Of a DNA stretch of 64,000 nt, positions 43,463 through 52,528 are shown one piece after another. Position 1 is the stretch's first letter. Each line of letters starts with the position of its first letter. Source of the stretch: Micavibrio_C sp046294845 (GTDB lineage: Bacteria > Pseudomonadota > Alphaproteobacteria > Micavibrionales > Micavibrionaceae); contig JBKBNU010000001.1 of the NCBI GenBank assembly GCA_046294845.1, positions 1,178,001 to 1,242,000 on the forward strand, written 5' to 3'. The notes under the pieces were generated by a model, which saw nothing but the letters and a program-made list of their open reading frames with translations, made no database searches and was not told the origin of the DNA. A program made the translations under genes and the position numbers.

Positions 43463-44518
43463 ATGCGTATAGAAGAAGATATTAAACTGGACTTCAAAGA
43501 TGTCCTGATCCGTCCCAAGCGTTCAACTCTGGCCAGCCGCAAAGAAGTTGATATTAAACGTAGCTATGAATTCAAATGGAGCCGCCAGACCTATAAGGGT
43601 GTGCCGATCATTGCCGCCAATATGGATGGTGTCGGCACGATGGCGATGGCCCGTGCGTTCAAGGATATGGATCAAGGCATGACTGTGGCCTTGCATAAAC
43701 ATTACAGCCTTGAATCATTGATCGCGTTCTATCAGGAACAAGGCAACGCCAATGCATGGTACAGCATCGGTGTAACCGAAAAAGACGAAGAGAAGCTTGA
43801 TGCCTTTATCAAGCACAGCCTGCATAAATCGGGCAAAGGCATCGACAAGCTGTGCATCGATGTTGCCAATGGTTACAGCGAGCCATTTGTGTCTTTTGTG
43901 AAGAAGATGCGCGACAAGCTGCCCGATATTACCATTATGGCCGGTAATGTGGTTACAGGTGAAATGACTGAAGAATTGCTGCTTTCGGGTGCCGATGTTG
44001 TGAAAGTGGGCATTGGCCCGGGCAGTGTTTGCACAACACGCAAAATGACCGGTGTCGGTTATCCCCAGTTGTCTGCTATTATTGAATGTGCCGATGCGGC
44101 CCATGGTTTGGGCGGTCTGGTTTGTGCCGATGGCGGTTGTACGGTTCCGGGCGATCTCGCCAAGGCATTTGGTGCGGGTGCTGATTTTGTGATGCTGGGC
44201 GGTATGCTCGCAGGTCATGATCAATGCGAAGGTGATGTCATTGAAGAGGATGACAGAAAATATGTTGTCTTCTATGGCATGAGCAGTGATACCGCTATGC
44301 ACAAGCATGCAGGTGGCGTTGCTGAATATCGCGCCAGCGAAGGCAAAACCGTGCGTATTCCCTATCGTGGCGATGCACAAGCCACAGTGACGGCAGTTCT
44401 GGGCGGCATACGTTCGGCTTGCACTTATGTCGGGGCACGCCATTTGAAAGAGCTGTCGAAGCGCACGACTTTTGTCCGCGTCAGCCAGCAGCTCAACACT
44501 GTTTTTGGTAACGAATAA
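43463..44518 (+). CDS. guaC: GMP reductase
   Basis: A 351-residue IMPDH/GMPR-family enzyme without CBS domains. It has KLDFKDVLIRPKRSTLASR at the N-terminus, the catalytic Cys loop GIGPGSVCTTRKMTGVGYPQ, GLVCADGGCTVPGDLAKAFG, FVMLGGMLAGHDQCEG and FYGMSSDTAMHKH. These match GuaC (short form, about 345 residues) rather than IMP dehydrogenase. It turns GMP to IMP with NADPH in purine salvage. Confidence 0.95.
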   Translation: MRIEEDIKLDFKDVLIRPKRSTLASRKEVDIKRSYEFKWSRQTYKGVPIIAANMDGVGTMAMARAFKDMDQGMTVALHKHYSLESLIAFYQEQGNANAWYSIGVTEKDEEKLDAFIKHSLHKSGKGIDKLCIDVANGYSEPFVSFVKKMRDKLPDITIMAGNVVTGEMTEELLLSGADVVKVGIGPGSVCTTRKMTGVGYPQLSAIIECADAAHGLGGLVCADGGCTVPGDLAKAFGAGADFVMLGGMLAGHDQCEGDVIEEDDRKYVVFYGMSSDTAMHKHAGGVAEYRASEGKTVRIPYRGDAQATVTAVLGGIRSACTYVGARHLKELSKRTTFVRVSQQLNTVFGNE

Positions 44519-44605
44519 CCACATTATGGACAGACATTATGCGGATTGCGGTTCCAGAGCCGATCGCGTAATGTACTGTCTTCTTCAAGATCAAGGAGCA
44601 ATCTG

Positions 44606-45055
44606 ATGGATGAAACTGGAAAAAGACTTCATGATGCCGCTGAAAAATGCATCAAAAGCCACGAAGCCTGGCAACAAGACAAGAAAGATCAGGTGGCGCG
44701 CGAGTCTTTGAACGAGTCTTTGCATGAACTGCGTCGTGCGACAGCGGCTCTCGAGATTGATATGATCCGTGAAGAGCGTTTGTCGGGCGTGTCTCGTCCT
44801 ATGCCGACACCGGGCCATCGTTCCATGCGTAAACCGCATCATGATGATAATGGCGGCCAAGGCGATGATATCGGCAATCGTGGTTTTGATGAGGATTCAG
44901 ATCGTGGTAACGGCAATGGTGGCGGTGGTCATCATCAAGGCGGTGGCGGTGGACACGAAAACCGTGGTCCGCGCCGCTCCAGTGGCGGCGGTGGCCGTTC
45001 AGGTGGTGGTCGTCCGCAACGCAGCGGTCCCCGTGATAACGGTGGTAACGAATAA
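44606..45055 (+). CDS. Unknown protein with helical head and Gly/His/Arg-rich tail
   Basis: A 149-residue protein. Residues 1-65 are helical and charged (ETGKRLHDAAEKCIKSHEAW, NESLHELRRATAALEIDM). From about residue 75 the chain is low-complexity, rich in G, H, D, N, R and S, with RGG/RSGGG-like units. Such tails often bind RNA or aid assembly, but no family was recognised. ATG 44606 is chosen because AAGGAG lies seven to eight bases upstream; an earlier in-frame ATG at 44546 would add 20 basic residues. It stands between guaC and a convergent methyltransferase gene. Confidence 0.6.
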   Translation: MDETGKRLHDAAEKCIKSHEAWQQDKKDQVARESLNESLHELRRATAALEIDMIREERLSGVSRPMPTPGHRSMRKPHHDDNGGQGDDIGNRGFDEDSDRGNGNGGGGHHQGGGGGHENRGPRRSSGGGGRSGGGRPQRSGPRDNGGNE

Positions 45056-45066
45056 ATAAAAGGGAC

Positions 45067-45960
45067 TTAGCTGCGGGCGACTTCGCCTGCGCCAATTTCT
45101 TCTGTACCCAAGGCCGCCGCAAGGCGGCTTTGAGCGCTTCCGGGTCTTAGAGGCTGTTGCTGGCTTTCATGCGGTGACCAGCCGGAAAGGAAAAGCATTT
45201 CAAAGGTCGCATAAATGCGGCCATCTTCTTCTTTAAAATGGGTTTGATAATAATCAGCCATCGCCATCATCAGTGATTTTCGTGTCAGGGTCTTGGGGCG
45301 GGCTATCAGGCTGTTGGTTTCGCCAAGGCCGCGCAGATCCTTCATCAAGGCAAAGGCATGATCATAGATTACTGTAATTTTCTCGGCATCGACAACGGGC
45401 AGGGCATAGCCCGCGCGTTGCATCAGGGCAGCGGCCTGCTGTTTATCAATGCAGGGGTGAACGCGCATATGGACACCGCCCGTCATATCCATTTCTGTTT
45501 GCATGAAGGATTGGCGCAATTCCATCAAAGTAGACTCGCCCGGAAACCCTCCCAGAAATAATCCATCGGGCTTGAGTGCTATTTTAATCTGCGTCAGGAA
45601 ACCCGGCACATCATTGATCCGGTGCAGGGTAAAGGGGCAAAGGACCAGATCGAAGCTGTGCGCAGGAAAGGACAGGGATTCATCATCTATCACAATAGTG
45701 GTAAAACTATCGGGGAGGGTGCTGGCGATAACCAGATCGTCAATTTTACCGCTATCTTTCAGGCGATTGAGGGTTTTTGAGGAATGATGGTGGCCGATCA
45801 GCAGGGCCTTGGGGTAATGGCGTTTGATATCATCCAGGCGTTCGCAAAGCAGGCCCAGGTTCCAATCAGCCAGAAAGTTTCCGTTATCGGCGTTGCACGA
45901 TGACCGTGCCTTGGCGCGGCGGTTTTGGCCGCGATCAAAGATAATCGGGCTTTGGGTCAT
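45067..45960 (-). CDS. SAM methyltransferase-fold protein, NDUFAF5-like
   Basis: A 297-residue protein starting IIFDRGQNRRAKARS, which resembles the FDR..R.RRxRA opening of the alphaproteobacterial NDUFAF5 (complex I assembly) group. The usual Gly-rich SAM loop is degenerate (ALLIGHHHSSKTL), while FDLVLCPFTLHRINDVPGFL and LKPDGLFLGGFPGESTLMEL match the family. Mitochondrial NDUFAF5 hydroxylates an arginine of complex I; whether this one does is unknown. Its ATG shares one base with the stop of the 831-residue upstream gene, so translation is coupled. Confidence 0.78.
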   Translation of the reverse strand: MTQSPIIFDRGQNRRAKARSSCNADNGNFLADWNLGLLCERLDDIKRHYPKALLIGHHHSSKTLNRLKDSGKIDDLVIASTLPDSFTTIVIDDESLSFPAHSFDLVLCPFTLHRINDVPGFLTQIKIALKPDGLFLGGFPGESTLMELRQSFMQTEMDMTGGVHMRVHPCIDKQQAAALMQRAGYALPVVDAEKITVIYDHAFALMKDLRGLGETNSLIARPKTLTRKSLMMAMADYYQTHFKEEDGRIYATFEMLFLSGWSPHESQQQPLRPGSAQSRLAAALGTEEIGAGEVARS

Positions 45961-48455
45961 TACTTGGGATCCAGACGTTTGTTGCTGTCGGGGTCCAGGG
46001 GGGCTTGCTTTTCTTGCTGCTTGGGTTCTTCTGCGCGCTTGCCCAGACCACGCATATCTTCACCACGAAGGGCGATCGGCGTGGCATGATCAGGGGCAAC
46101 CTTGATAGCAAAATCGCGTTTGACGCTATGTTCGCTGGCGGCACCCAGACGGGCCAGTGTACGGGCAGCGATAACCATGAAGGGCAGATCGCAATCGTAC
46201 CACAGCAACCAGCAGAGTTTCTCGAGAGGAGCATATTGTGTCATGCCGTACAGAGGCTTGGTGACACCACGGGCAACACCTGTCAGGGCAAACGGGAATA
46301 TGCGTTGCGGTGTAACGCCGTTATGGCAGAAGAAACTTTCACCCATACGGGCAACATTTTCGACGGGGACTTCGAATTTTTCAGCGATATAGCGGCGGGC
46401 CATTTCGATATTGGTGATTTCGCGTGGCAGCTCCAGAGAAGGTGCCGTCACTGTCATGCCGTTACCGCTATAACGTTGCGGGATCGGCAGATATTCCATG
46501 CAGAATCCTGCCATCACTTCGCCGGAATGGCTTTTGGTCAGGGGCATGATCACAGCTTTGTTCACTGTGGTTTCATCAGAGATCACAAATTCCAGATCGC
46601 GGGAAGCCAGACCAGCCATGCCGCCTTCGGAGATACCTTCGTCAACAAAGACGGAACGGATAGTGCGCAAATGACCTGTCGAGCCTTTGATTTTTTTGAA
46701 ACGGTCATCTTTCTTGGTTTTACGCAGCATAATGTCGCTGATGTCGGCTTTTTTATCAGGGTCTTCTTCGGCAAGGATCAACGGGCATTCGTTCCAGCTT
46801 TCGGCCTGCATGCCAAGGCGGCTGAACAGCATGATAATCTGTTGCTCCAGACGGGCATTCGGGATCAAGCCTACGGAGATAGCATCCAGAACGCTCTGGG
46901 CGTTGACTTCGCGTACGCGGCCTTTAACAGCGAAACCTTTCGAGGATTCGTCTTCATATTTGGCATCAAATACACTGCCTTCACGACTCTCGACGCGCAG
47001 GTAGCGGGTTTCGAATTTTTCATCGATGAATTCAGGTGCAGGATAGATAACAGGTCCATCTTCCAGTGTGGAGCCGCTGGCGGGCTTCAGACCGAGGTAA
47101 TCGCGGGCGAACAAAACGGTTTTCTTGTGATCGTCCTTGGGTACAGCCTTCACAATATCCGAAGGCAGGCTGATGGCTTCGGTCATGTGACCGGACCAGA
47201 TTTTCTGATCAAGGTTACGGCCATTACGGGGAACGGCATTGACGATACCGCGCGGCAGACCTTCCTGAACGAAAATGGTCAGGGCGCCATTTTCACTGAT
47301 ACGATAGGGCAGAACATCAACCAGATCCATATCACGGCTTACGACATCAAGGATTTTTCCGGTCTTGTCATCCCGCATGGCGCTGATACGCAGGCGGCCT
47401 TGGGATGTACGTGGTGAAGGGCGGCGTTCTTGCAGACGCAGTGATTTACGGTCGCTCATTTTCTGTACGACAGCGATAAAGCTTGTCGGGGGTGAGCCCA
47501 AAGAGGAGCCATCATCGCTGTACAGGCGGAAGCGACCTTCAAAACGTTCGCGGATAATTTTCTCATCCCAGTGCGGGGAACTGTAGAGTACGCGGGCACC
47601 GAGCGCGCCCAGATGGCGCTGGAAATCATCTTCGGTGAAGAAGGCATATTCCTTGGGCAGTTCTGTTTCCAGAATGGATCGGTTATCCTTGCGCAGGATG
47701 AATTCATAAGCCCATTTATACTGCAGGCGGAACAGACGTGTTTGCGGGAAGCGCGGAGGCAGTTCTTCAACGAAGAAGCCATGGCAGCCGGGGTCATCCT
47801 TTGGACGGGCGTGTTCGGCAAACCAGATCAACAGATCGGGTTCGGACATTTTGTTCAGGTCATTATCGCGGCTGCTGACATCGGGCATTTCCATCAGAAC
47901 ATACTCGCTGCGCTGGGGCAGGGCATAATCACGGATCAGCATCTGGCCTTCGTTTTTCAAAAGGCTGAATTGCTTTTCGAGTGTATGGACAACCGGACGG
48001 TCATTGTAGCGGGAATTGGAATAGAGTTCGTGCAGGATAAAGGAATTGATAATCGCATCAACGGAACCTTCCTGAATACCGGCACCGGCTGTGATATCGC
48101 CAACCTGAAAATCAAGGTTGGCCAGTTTCCATGTTGATTTGGATTTGGCAATTTTCTTTTTGTCGAGGTCGATACCGATAAACTGGATCTCGGGGTTCAG
48201 CGCGGCCATGGCATAAGTGACGGCGCCATCATTCGAGCCCATATCAATGACACGGGCACCCGGTTGCAACAACAGGTGCGACATGGTGAACCATGCTTTG
48301 CGGATAATACTGGGAGGAACGTTTTTCAGATGTTCATGGCGCTGATAGTATTTTTCAAGCTCACGCGAGATCGGGCGGACAGCAGCTTCCTGTTCCTCAA
48401 AACCTAAGGCTTTGCGGTGACCATCCCTGAGCTTGCTGACTTTTGCTTGTGGCAT
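45960..48455 (-). CDS. 831-residue methyltransferase fused to a large unknown domain
   Basis: Residues about 65-190 are a class I SAM methyltransferase: motif I VIDMGSNDGAVTYAM, then FIGIDLDKKKI, and VDAIINSFILHELY. Residues about 190-330 seem to extend it. From about 350 to 810 the protein contains two stretches that look alike in build: LPYRISENGALTIFVQEGLP with SGHMTEAISLP, and MAGFCMEYLPIPQRYSGNG with APSLELPREITNIEMARRYI. The second has a Nudix-like look (E-rich helix after a Gly-rich strand) but lacks a clear GxxxxxExxxxxREUxEExGU box. Tail is charged. Substrate unknown. Coupled by a one-base overlap to the NDUFAF5-like gene. Confidence 0.65.
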   Translation of the reverse strand: MPQAKVSKLRDGHRKALGFEEQEAAVRPISRELEKYYQRHEHLKNVPPSIIRKAWFTMSHLLLQPGARVIDMGSNDGAVTYAMAALNPEIQFIGIDLDKKKIAKSKSTWKLANLDFQVGDITAGAGIQEGSVDAIINSFILHELYSNSRYNDRPVVHTLEKQFSLLKNEGQMLIRDYALPQRSEYVLMEMPDVSSRDNDLNKMSEPDLLIWFAEHARPKDDPGCHGFFVEELPPRFPQTRLFRLQYKWAYEFILRKDNRSILETELPKEYAFFTEDDFQRHLGALGARVLYSSPHWDEKIIRERFEGRFRLYSDDGSSLGSPPTSFIAVVQKMSDRKSLRLQERRPSPRTSQGRLRISAMRDDKTGKILDVVSRDMDLVDVLPYRISENGALTIFVQEGLPRGIVNAVPRNGRNLDQKIWSGHMTEAISLPSDIVKAVPKDDHKKTVLFARDYLGLKPASGSTLEDGPVIYPAPEFIDEKFETRYLRVESREGSVFDAKYEDESSKGFAVKGRVREVNAQSVLDAISVGLIPNARLEQQIIMLFSRLGMQAESWNECPLILAEEDPDKKADISDIMLRKTKKDDRFKKIKGSTGHLRTIRSVFVDEGISEGGMAGLASRDLEFVISDETTVNKAVIMPLTKSHSGEVMAGFCMEYLPIPQRYSGNGMTVTAPSLELPREITNIEMARRYIAEKFEVPVENVARMGESFFCHNGVTPQRIFPFALTGVARGVTKPLYGMTQYAPLEKLCWLLWYDCDLPFMVIAARTLARLGAASEHSVKRDFAIKVAPDHATPIALRGEDMRGLGKRAEEPKQQEKQAPLDPDSNKRLDPK

Positions 48456-48545
48456 CTGTTACGCCCGTTCAATCCATGATACGCAGTTAAAATCCCTGAT
48501 CAGATTTTATACATTATATGGCCCCCGTTTTGCAATCATTTAAAT

Positions 48546-49328
48546 ATGAAAAATAATTATAAAAAAGTTGTTGATTATCAGTCTGTTATAGCCCCTGCTT
48601 TTAGGGGCTTTCTGGACTGGCTTTTACCGGCTGTTTGCCCCCTCACGGGGGAAGCTGTCGAGCGGCAGGGCATGATTTCGGCCCAGGCGTGGCGTCTTTT
48701 AAGGTTTGTCAGCGACCCGCAATGTGGGGTTTGCGGGATGCCGCAGGAATTTTCCTATGAAAATCAATCCATTAGTAACAATTCCCTTGTCTGCGCCGCG
48801 TGCCTGTCGGTGCCACCGTCCTTCTCTCAGGCCCGTGCAGCGCTGATTTATGATGATGCCAGCCGTAAATTAATCCTCGGGTTCAAGCATGCCGACCAGA
48901 CTTATGCGGTGAAGACTTTTGTGCCGTGGCTGGCCCGTGCAGGGCAGGGGTTTTGGGAAGAGAATCCCGTTCTGGTGCCTGTGCCGCTCCATCGCTGGCG
49001 GCTTTTAAGACGGCGTTATAACCAGTCGGCGTTATTGGCTCAGGGTCTTGCGCATGATTTGGGAATGGTTTGTGTGCCTGATGGTTTGTTGCGGGTGAGG
49101 GCAACACCGACGCAAGGCCACATGAAGGCAAAGGATCGTGCGCAAAACGTACGGAAGGCGTTTAGTATTAATCCGCGTCATAAAGACAAGTTAAAGGGTG
49201 CGCATGTTGTGCTGGTGGATGATGTGTTGACAACGGGATCAACCGTCAATGAATGCACGGAAACCTTGTTGAAGAATGGTGTTGCCCGCGTGGATGTTTT
49301 GACATTGGCGCGTGTAGCAAAATCATAA
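48546..49328 (+). CDS. comF: ComF family phosphoribosyltransferase-like protein
   Basis: A 260-residue protein. The N-terminal zinc-ribbon part has CGVCGMPQEF and LVCAACL (the first Cys pair, PAVCPLTG, is partly degenerate). The C-terminal PRTase domain has VPVPLHRWRLLRRRYNQSAL, RVRATPTQGHMKAKDRAQNV and the PRPP loop VVLVDDVLTTGSTVNE. ComF proteins are linked to DNA uptake in some bacteria; in alphaproteobacteria the gene often sits near grx and nit genes, as here, with two minus-strand genes inserted between. Confidence 0.92.
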   Translation: MKNNYKKVVDYQSVIAPAFRGFLDWLLPAVCPLTGEAVERQGMISAQAWRLLRFVSDPQCGVCGMPQEFSYENQSISNNSLVCAACLSVPPSFSQARAALIYDDASRKLILGFKHADQTYAVKTFVPWLARAGQGFWEENPVLVPVPLHRWRLLRRRYNQSALLAQGLAHDLGMVCVPDGLLRVRATPTQGHMKAKDRAQNVRKAFSINPRHKDKLKGAHVVLVDDVLTTGSTVNECTETLLKNGVARVDVLTLARVAKS

Positions 49329-49333
49329 AAATC

Positions 49334-50527
49334 TTAAACTGCCATGCCTTGCTTCATCGCTATCTGGCGCAAGGGTTCGATCATGCTGATCATACCCAAG
49401 CCTGCCCGTCTTACATTGTGAAGCGGGATGATGTTGTGGCTGACAAAGCGCGTAAGGCCGTCTGTTCCTGCATAACGGATCATTATATCACTGCGGCGGG
49501 CGTTCTCGTATGATTGCAGGACAGCTTTCGATCCAATATCAAGACCCAACTGACGGGCTTCCATAATTTTGGTGGCCAATTCTTTCACATCACGCAGGCT
49601 TAAATTTAGTCCTTGAGCGCCCAAGGGGGATAATACGTGCGCTGACTCTGCCATCAAGGCTACACGGGGTGCGGTTAAGGCAGCACTGCGCAAACCGATC
49701 AATGGACATGATTGTGGCGCTGTTGTGAGTGAAATACGTCCCAGCTTTTCACGGGTTTTTTCTTGCAGGGTTTTTTCGAAATCAGCCTTGGATAAATGCA
49801 TCAGGCGGGCGGCATCGGCATCTTTTTCAACCCAGACGACACTGGATGATTTGTCCGGCATAGGAACCAGTGTGAACGGTCCGCCGGAGCGGTGAAATTC
49901 TGTTGAAATGTTGTCGTGTGATTTGGAATGATCGATCAGGCAGGTTATCGCCGTCTGCCCGTAGGCATGAATATGGGCTTTGATCCCGCATATTTTTCGG
50001 ATCAATGACTCACGGCCATCAGCAGCCACTAACAAAGAAGCCTTAATTATTTGACCTGAAGATAGAGTGGCTTCAACGCTTGACGGGCCTTGTTCGAAAC
50101 TATCCAGTGTCCAGCCATCATAAAGTTTGATGTTTCTTTGTTTGGTTACCTTATGAGCCAATAATGTGCGTAGAACATTGTTGGGAAAGTTGATGCCGAA
50201 ATAATCAAGACCTATGTCGGAAGCACAAAAATCGGTTTCGATCATTCGGTTTCTGTCATTCAGGCTATCATCAATAATCCGCAAAATTTTCAGGGGTTCG
50301 CCATGGGGGGAGGCTATGTCCCATATATCGCTTTCTTTGAGAACAGCAATCGAGCTTTGCATCAGGGCCGATGTGCGTCCCTCTGCAGGTTTCAGTTTGA
50401 AGTGTGAAAGAGGTGCCGGATCAATCAGGGCGACTTCAAAATCGGCGTTAGCAAGTAGCAAGGCAAGCGTCAGGCCAGGAATGCCGCCACCGCTGATGAT
50501 AACATCATGGCTGGATGATTTCGACAT
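49334..50527 (-). CDS. UbiH/VisC-type FAD monooxygenase
   Basis: A 397-residue flavoprotein. The FAD motif GGGIPGLTLALLLANADFEV is at the N-terminus, the second motif is ASLLVAADGRESLIRK, and the third LMAESAHVLSPLGAQGLNL. These mark the ubiquinone hydroxylase family (UbiH/F/I/L). It probably hydroxylates the ring of a ubiquinone precursor; which position cannot be said. GAGG lies directly before a first ATG (50533) and six bases before the second (50527), so the second is preferred. The start overlaps the end of the preceding Cys/Pro-rich gene by 23 bases. Confidence 0.87.
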   Translation of the reverse strand: MSKSSSHDVIISGGGIPGLTLALLLANADFEVALIDPAPLSHFKLKPAEGRTSALMQSSIAVLKESDIWDIASPHGEPLKILRIIDDSLNDRNRMIETDFCASDIGLDYFGINFPNNVLRTLLAHKVTKQRNIKLYDGWTLDSFEQGPSSVEATLSSGQIIKASLLVAADGRESLIRKICGIKAHIHAYGQTAITCLIDHSKSHDNISTEFHRSGGPFTLVPMPDKSSSVVWVEKDADAARLMHLSKADFEKTLQEKTREKLGRISLTTAPQSCPLIGLRSAALTAPRVALMAESAHVLSPLGAQGLNLSLRDVKELATKIMEARQLGLDIGSKAVLQSYENARRSDIMIRYAGTDGLTRFVSHNIIPLHNVRRAGLGMISMIEPLRQIAMKQGMAV

Positions 50528-51377
50528 TCTCATCCTCTACGGCAGGCGGGGAAAAATTATCAGGCAGGGGTGAGAACAGATCGTCCTGTGGTGCCGTCTC
50601 ACTTTCAAACGGTTCATCCTGCAAGGTTGATGATGGCGCACTGAAAGGTTGATTTAATTCATCAACTACCGGCGCTGTCACTTCGTCTTCACCGAAAGCA
50701 TCGTGTGTGGGCTCGCTGTAAATTGCAGGAGCCGGCGATGTAGCGGGCACGGGTGGAGGTGTAGTTGTGGCTGCCGGAGGGGGTGTCGGATTCTTTGTGT
50801 CCAGCGGCGCAAATAAATCATCACCTGCAGGTTCCGGCTTGGGGGCAGGTGCTGTAACTGTAACGGGTGGTATTGCCTGTGCCGGTGCTGGTGTTGGCGC
50901 AGGGGGTGTTGCGGTAGGCGCTACAGGCGCCGGTTGTTGTGGGGGCGTGACCGCTGCCGGAATGGATGGCAAGGATGTGGGGGGTACGGTTTGCTGTGCC
51001 CCTTGCGGAACGGGAGTCTTGGCCGACCATTGTACCATTTGGCAGATGCCATTCACGCAGGCAGGGTAGCTACCCAGATCCTGACATTCACAATAGGCGC
51101 CGCGATAGGTTTTGCAGGTCTGATCAAAGAGCTGGTTGAAGAAAGGCTCAAATTTGGAATTGATAGCCGTATAGTCGCAACAGAAGCTACATTTGGTGTC
51201 GACCACAATGCATTGATCGTCTTTGGTGCAGCCACGCATATTGTCTTCGATGCTGACAGTATCGGTCGTTGATTTACCCGTCAGGCCGCTTTGCGATATC
51301 TGTACGTAGGCAATCGCCGCACTGAGGATCAGGGCGGAGACGATGATAGCGATGGTCATCAGTTTTTGGTTATTCAT
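50505..51377 (-). CDS. Membrane-anchored Cys-rich protein with long Pro/Ala linker
   Basis: A 290-residue protein. One N-terminal membrane helix (about 7-27, MTIAIIVSALILSAAIAYV) is followed by a small Cys-rich domain (about 45-115) with eight Cys including CTKDDQCIVVDTKCSFCC, YCECQDLG and CVNGICQMV. From about 120 to 290 it is Pro/Ala/Thr-rich and then acidic, with repeated DDLFAPL/DDLFSPL-like pieces. It is likely anchored in the inner membrane and extends into the periplasm. No family recognised. Read together with the downstream ubiH-type gene. Confidence 0.6.
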   Translation of the reverse strand: MNNQKLMTIAIIVSALILSAAIAYVQISQSGLTGKSTTDTVSIEDNMRGCTKDDQCIVVDTKCSFCCDYTAINSKFEPFFNQLFDQTCKTYRGAYCECQDLGSYPACVNGICQMVQWSAKTPVPQGAQQTVPPTSLPSIPAAVTPPQQPAPVAPTATPPAPTPAPAQAIPPVTVTAPAPKPEPAGDDLFAPLDTKNPTPPPAATTTPPPVPATSPAPAIYSEPTHDAFGEDEVTAPVVDELNQPFSAPSSTLQDEPFESETAPQDDLFSPLPDNFSPPAVEDENVEIIQP

Positions 51378-51442
51378 GACTTTGCACTGTCAAAAAAACG
51401 GTCTATATGCTGTAGAAGGCCACCTTAGCAGGAAAGATGATT

Positions 51443-51697
51443 ATGGCACAGGTTGAAATCTATACTACACAGGTTTGTCCCTATTGTGTGCGGGCAAAGG
51501 ATCTTTTGAAGCGCAAAGGGGTCGAGCCTGTGGAAATCCGCGTCGATCTTGATGATGCACGCCGCGATGAAATGCTGACAAGGGCGCAGGGGCGCCGGAC
51601 AGTGCCGCAAATATTTATCAACGGGACCCATGTCGGGGGATGTGACGATCTTTATGCGCTGGAATCGGCGGGTAAGCTGGACGGGATGCTGGCATGA
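51443..51697 (+). CDS. grxC: Glutaredoxin
   Basis: An 84-residue glutaredoxin with the active site CPYC in TTQVCPYCVRAKDLLKRKG, the cis-Pro motif RRTVPQIFINGTHVGGCDD and the GG pair that binds glutathione. It reduces disulfides with glutathione. The second ATG (51443) is chosen because AGGA is nine bases upstream. The stop overlaps the next ATG (ATGA), so translation is coupled to the nitrilase-like gene. Confidence 0.95.
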   Translation: MAQVEIYTTQVCPYCVRAKDLLKRKGVEPVEIRVDLDDARRDEMLTRAQGRRTVPQIFINGTHVGGCDDLYALESAGKLDGMLA

Positions 51698-52524
51698 GTG
51701 ATGTTTTGAAGGTTGGTTTGGTCCAGTTGAATGCGGGGCCATCAATTCTGGAAAATTTAAAGGTAACGGAAACCTATATCAGGCAGGCGGCTGCTCAAGG
51801 TGCGCAACTGATTCTGACTCCTGAAAACACCTGTCACATACGTTCTCCGGCTACGCAAAAACGGGAAAGCGCTTTGCCCGAAGAAACCAATCCGGTTTTG
51901 AAGCGTTTTCGTGAATTGGCTGCCGAGCTTAAGGTCTGGCTGGTAGCGGGATCAGTGTCTATACCTCTTCCTGATGGTATGATTGCCAATCGCTGTTTTG
52001 TTTTTGATGATAAAGGCGACATTGTCGCTAGATACGACAAGATACATTTGTTTGATGTGGATTTGCCGACAGGCGAGAGGCATCGTGAAAGCAATTTATG
52101 TAAAGCCGGTGATGAAGCGGTGGTGGTTTCCACGCCATGGGCGGCTCTGGGGCTAGCGATTTGCTACGATTTGCGTTTTGCAAGCCAGTTTAGGACGATG
52201 GCGCTGGCGGGAGCTGAAATACTGAGTGTTCCGGCGGCTTTCACCGTTCCCACAGGGCAGGCGCATTGGCATACCTTGCTCAGGGCACGTGCCATAGAAA
52301 ACGGTGCTTTTGTTGTGGCGCCAGCCCAGTGCGGCATCCACGAAGGCGGCCGCCAGACCTATGGCCATTCGTTGATTATCGATCCTTGGGGCCGCATTAT
52401 CGCCGAAGCAGGCGAAGAGCCGTGTGTTCTGATGGCTGATATCAATCTCGATGACGTGAAAGCGGCCCGTTCATCGATCCCGTCCTTGCAACATGACCGT
52501 GATTTCAGTCTGAAAAAGGCCTGA
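51694..52524 (+). CDS. Carbon-nitrogen hydrolase, NIT1/NIT2-like
   Basis: A 276-residue nitrilase superfamily protein. The catalytic triad is Glu in LILTPENTCHI, Lys in RYDKIHLFDVDLP and Cys in GLAICYDLRFASQF. Close to NIT1, the enzyme that repairs deaminated glutathione, and to NIT2 omega-amidase; pairing with a glutaredoxin gene favours a role in glutathione chemistry (inference). Overlaps grxC by four bases. Confidence 0.92.
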   Translation: MSDVLKVGLVQLNAGPSILENLKVTETYIRQAAAQGAQLILTPENTCHIRSPATQKRESALPEETNPVLKRFRELAAELKVWLVAGSVSIPLPDGMIANRCFVFDDKGDIVARYDKIHLFDVDLPTGERHRESNLCKAGDEAVVVSTPWAALGLAICYDLRFASQFRTMALAGAEILSVPAAFTVPTGQAHWHTLLRARAIENGAFVVAPAQCGIHEGGRQTYGHSLIIDPWGRIIAEAGEEPCVLMADINLDDVKAARSSIPSLQHDRDFSLKKA

Positions 52525-52528
52525 GCTC

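Noticed and set aside
46005..47417. A 470-residue open frame on the plus strand
   Set aside because: It lies fully antisense to the 831-residue methyltransferase fusion, whose own sequence shows clear motifs; the plus-strand product has no recognisable domain and reflects codon bias on the other strand.
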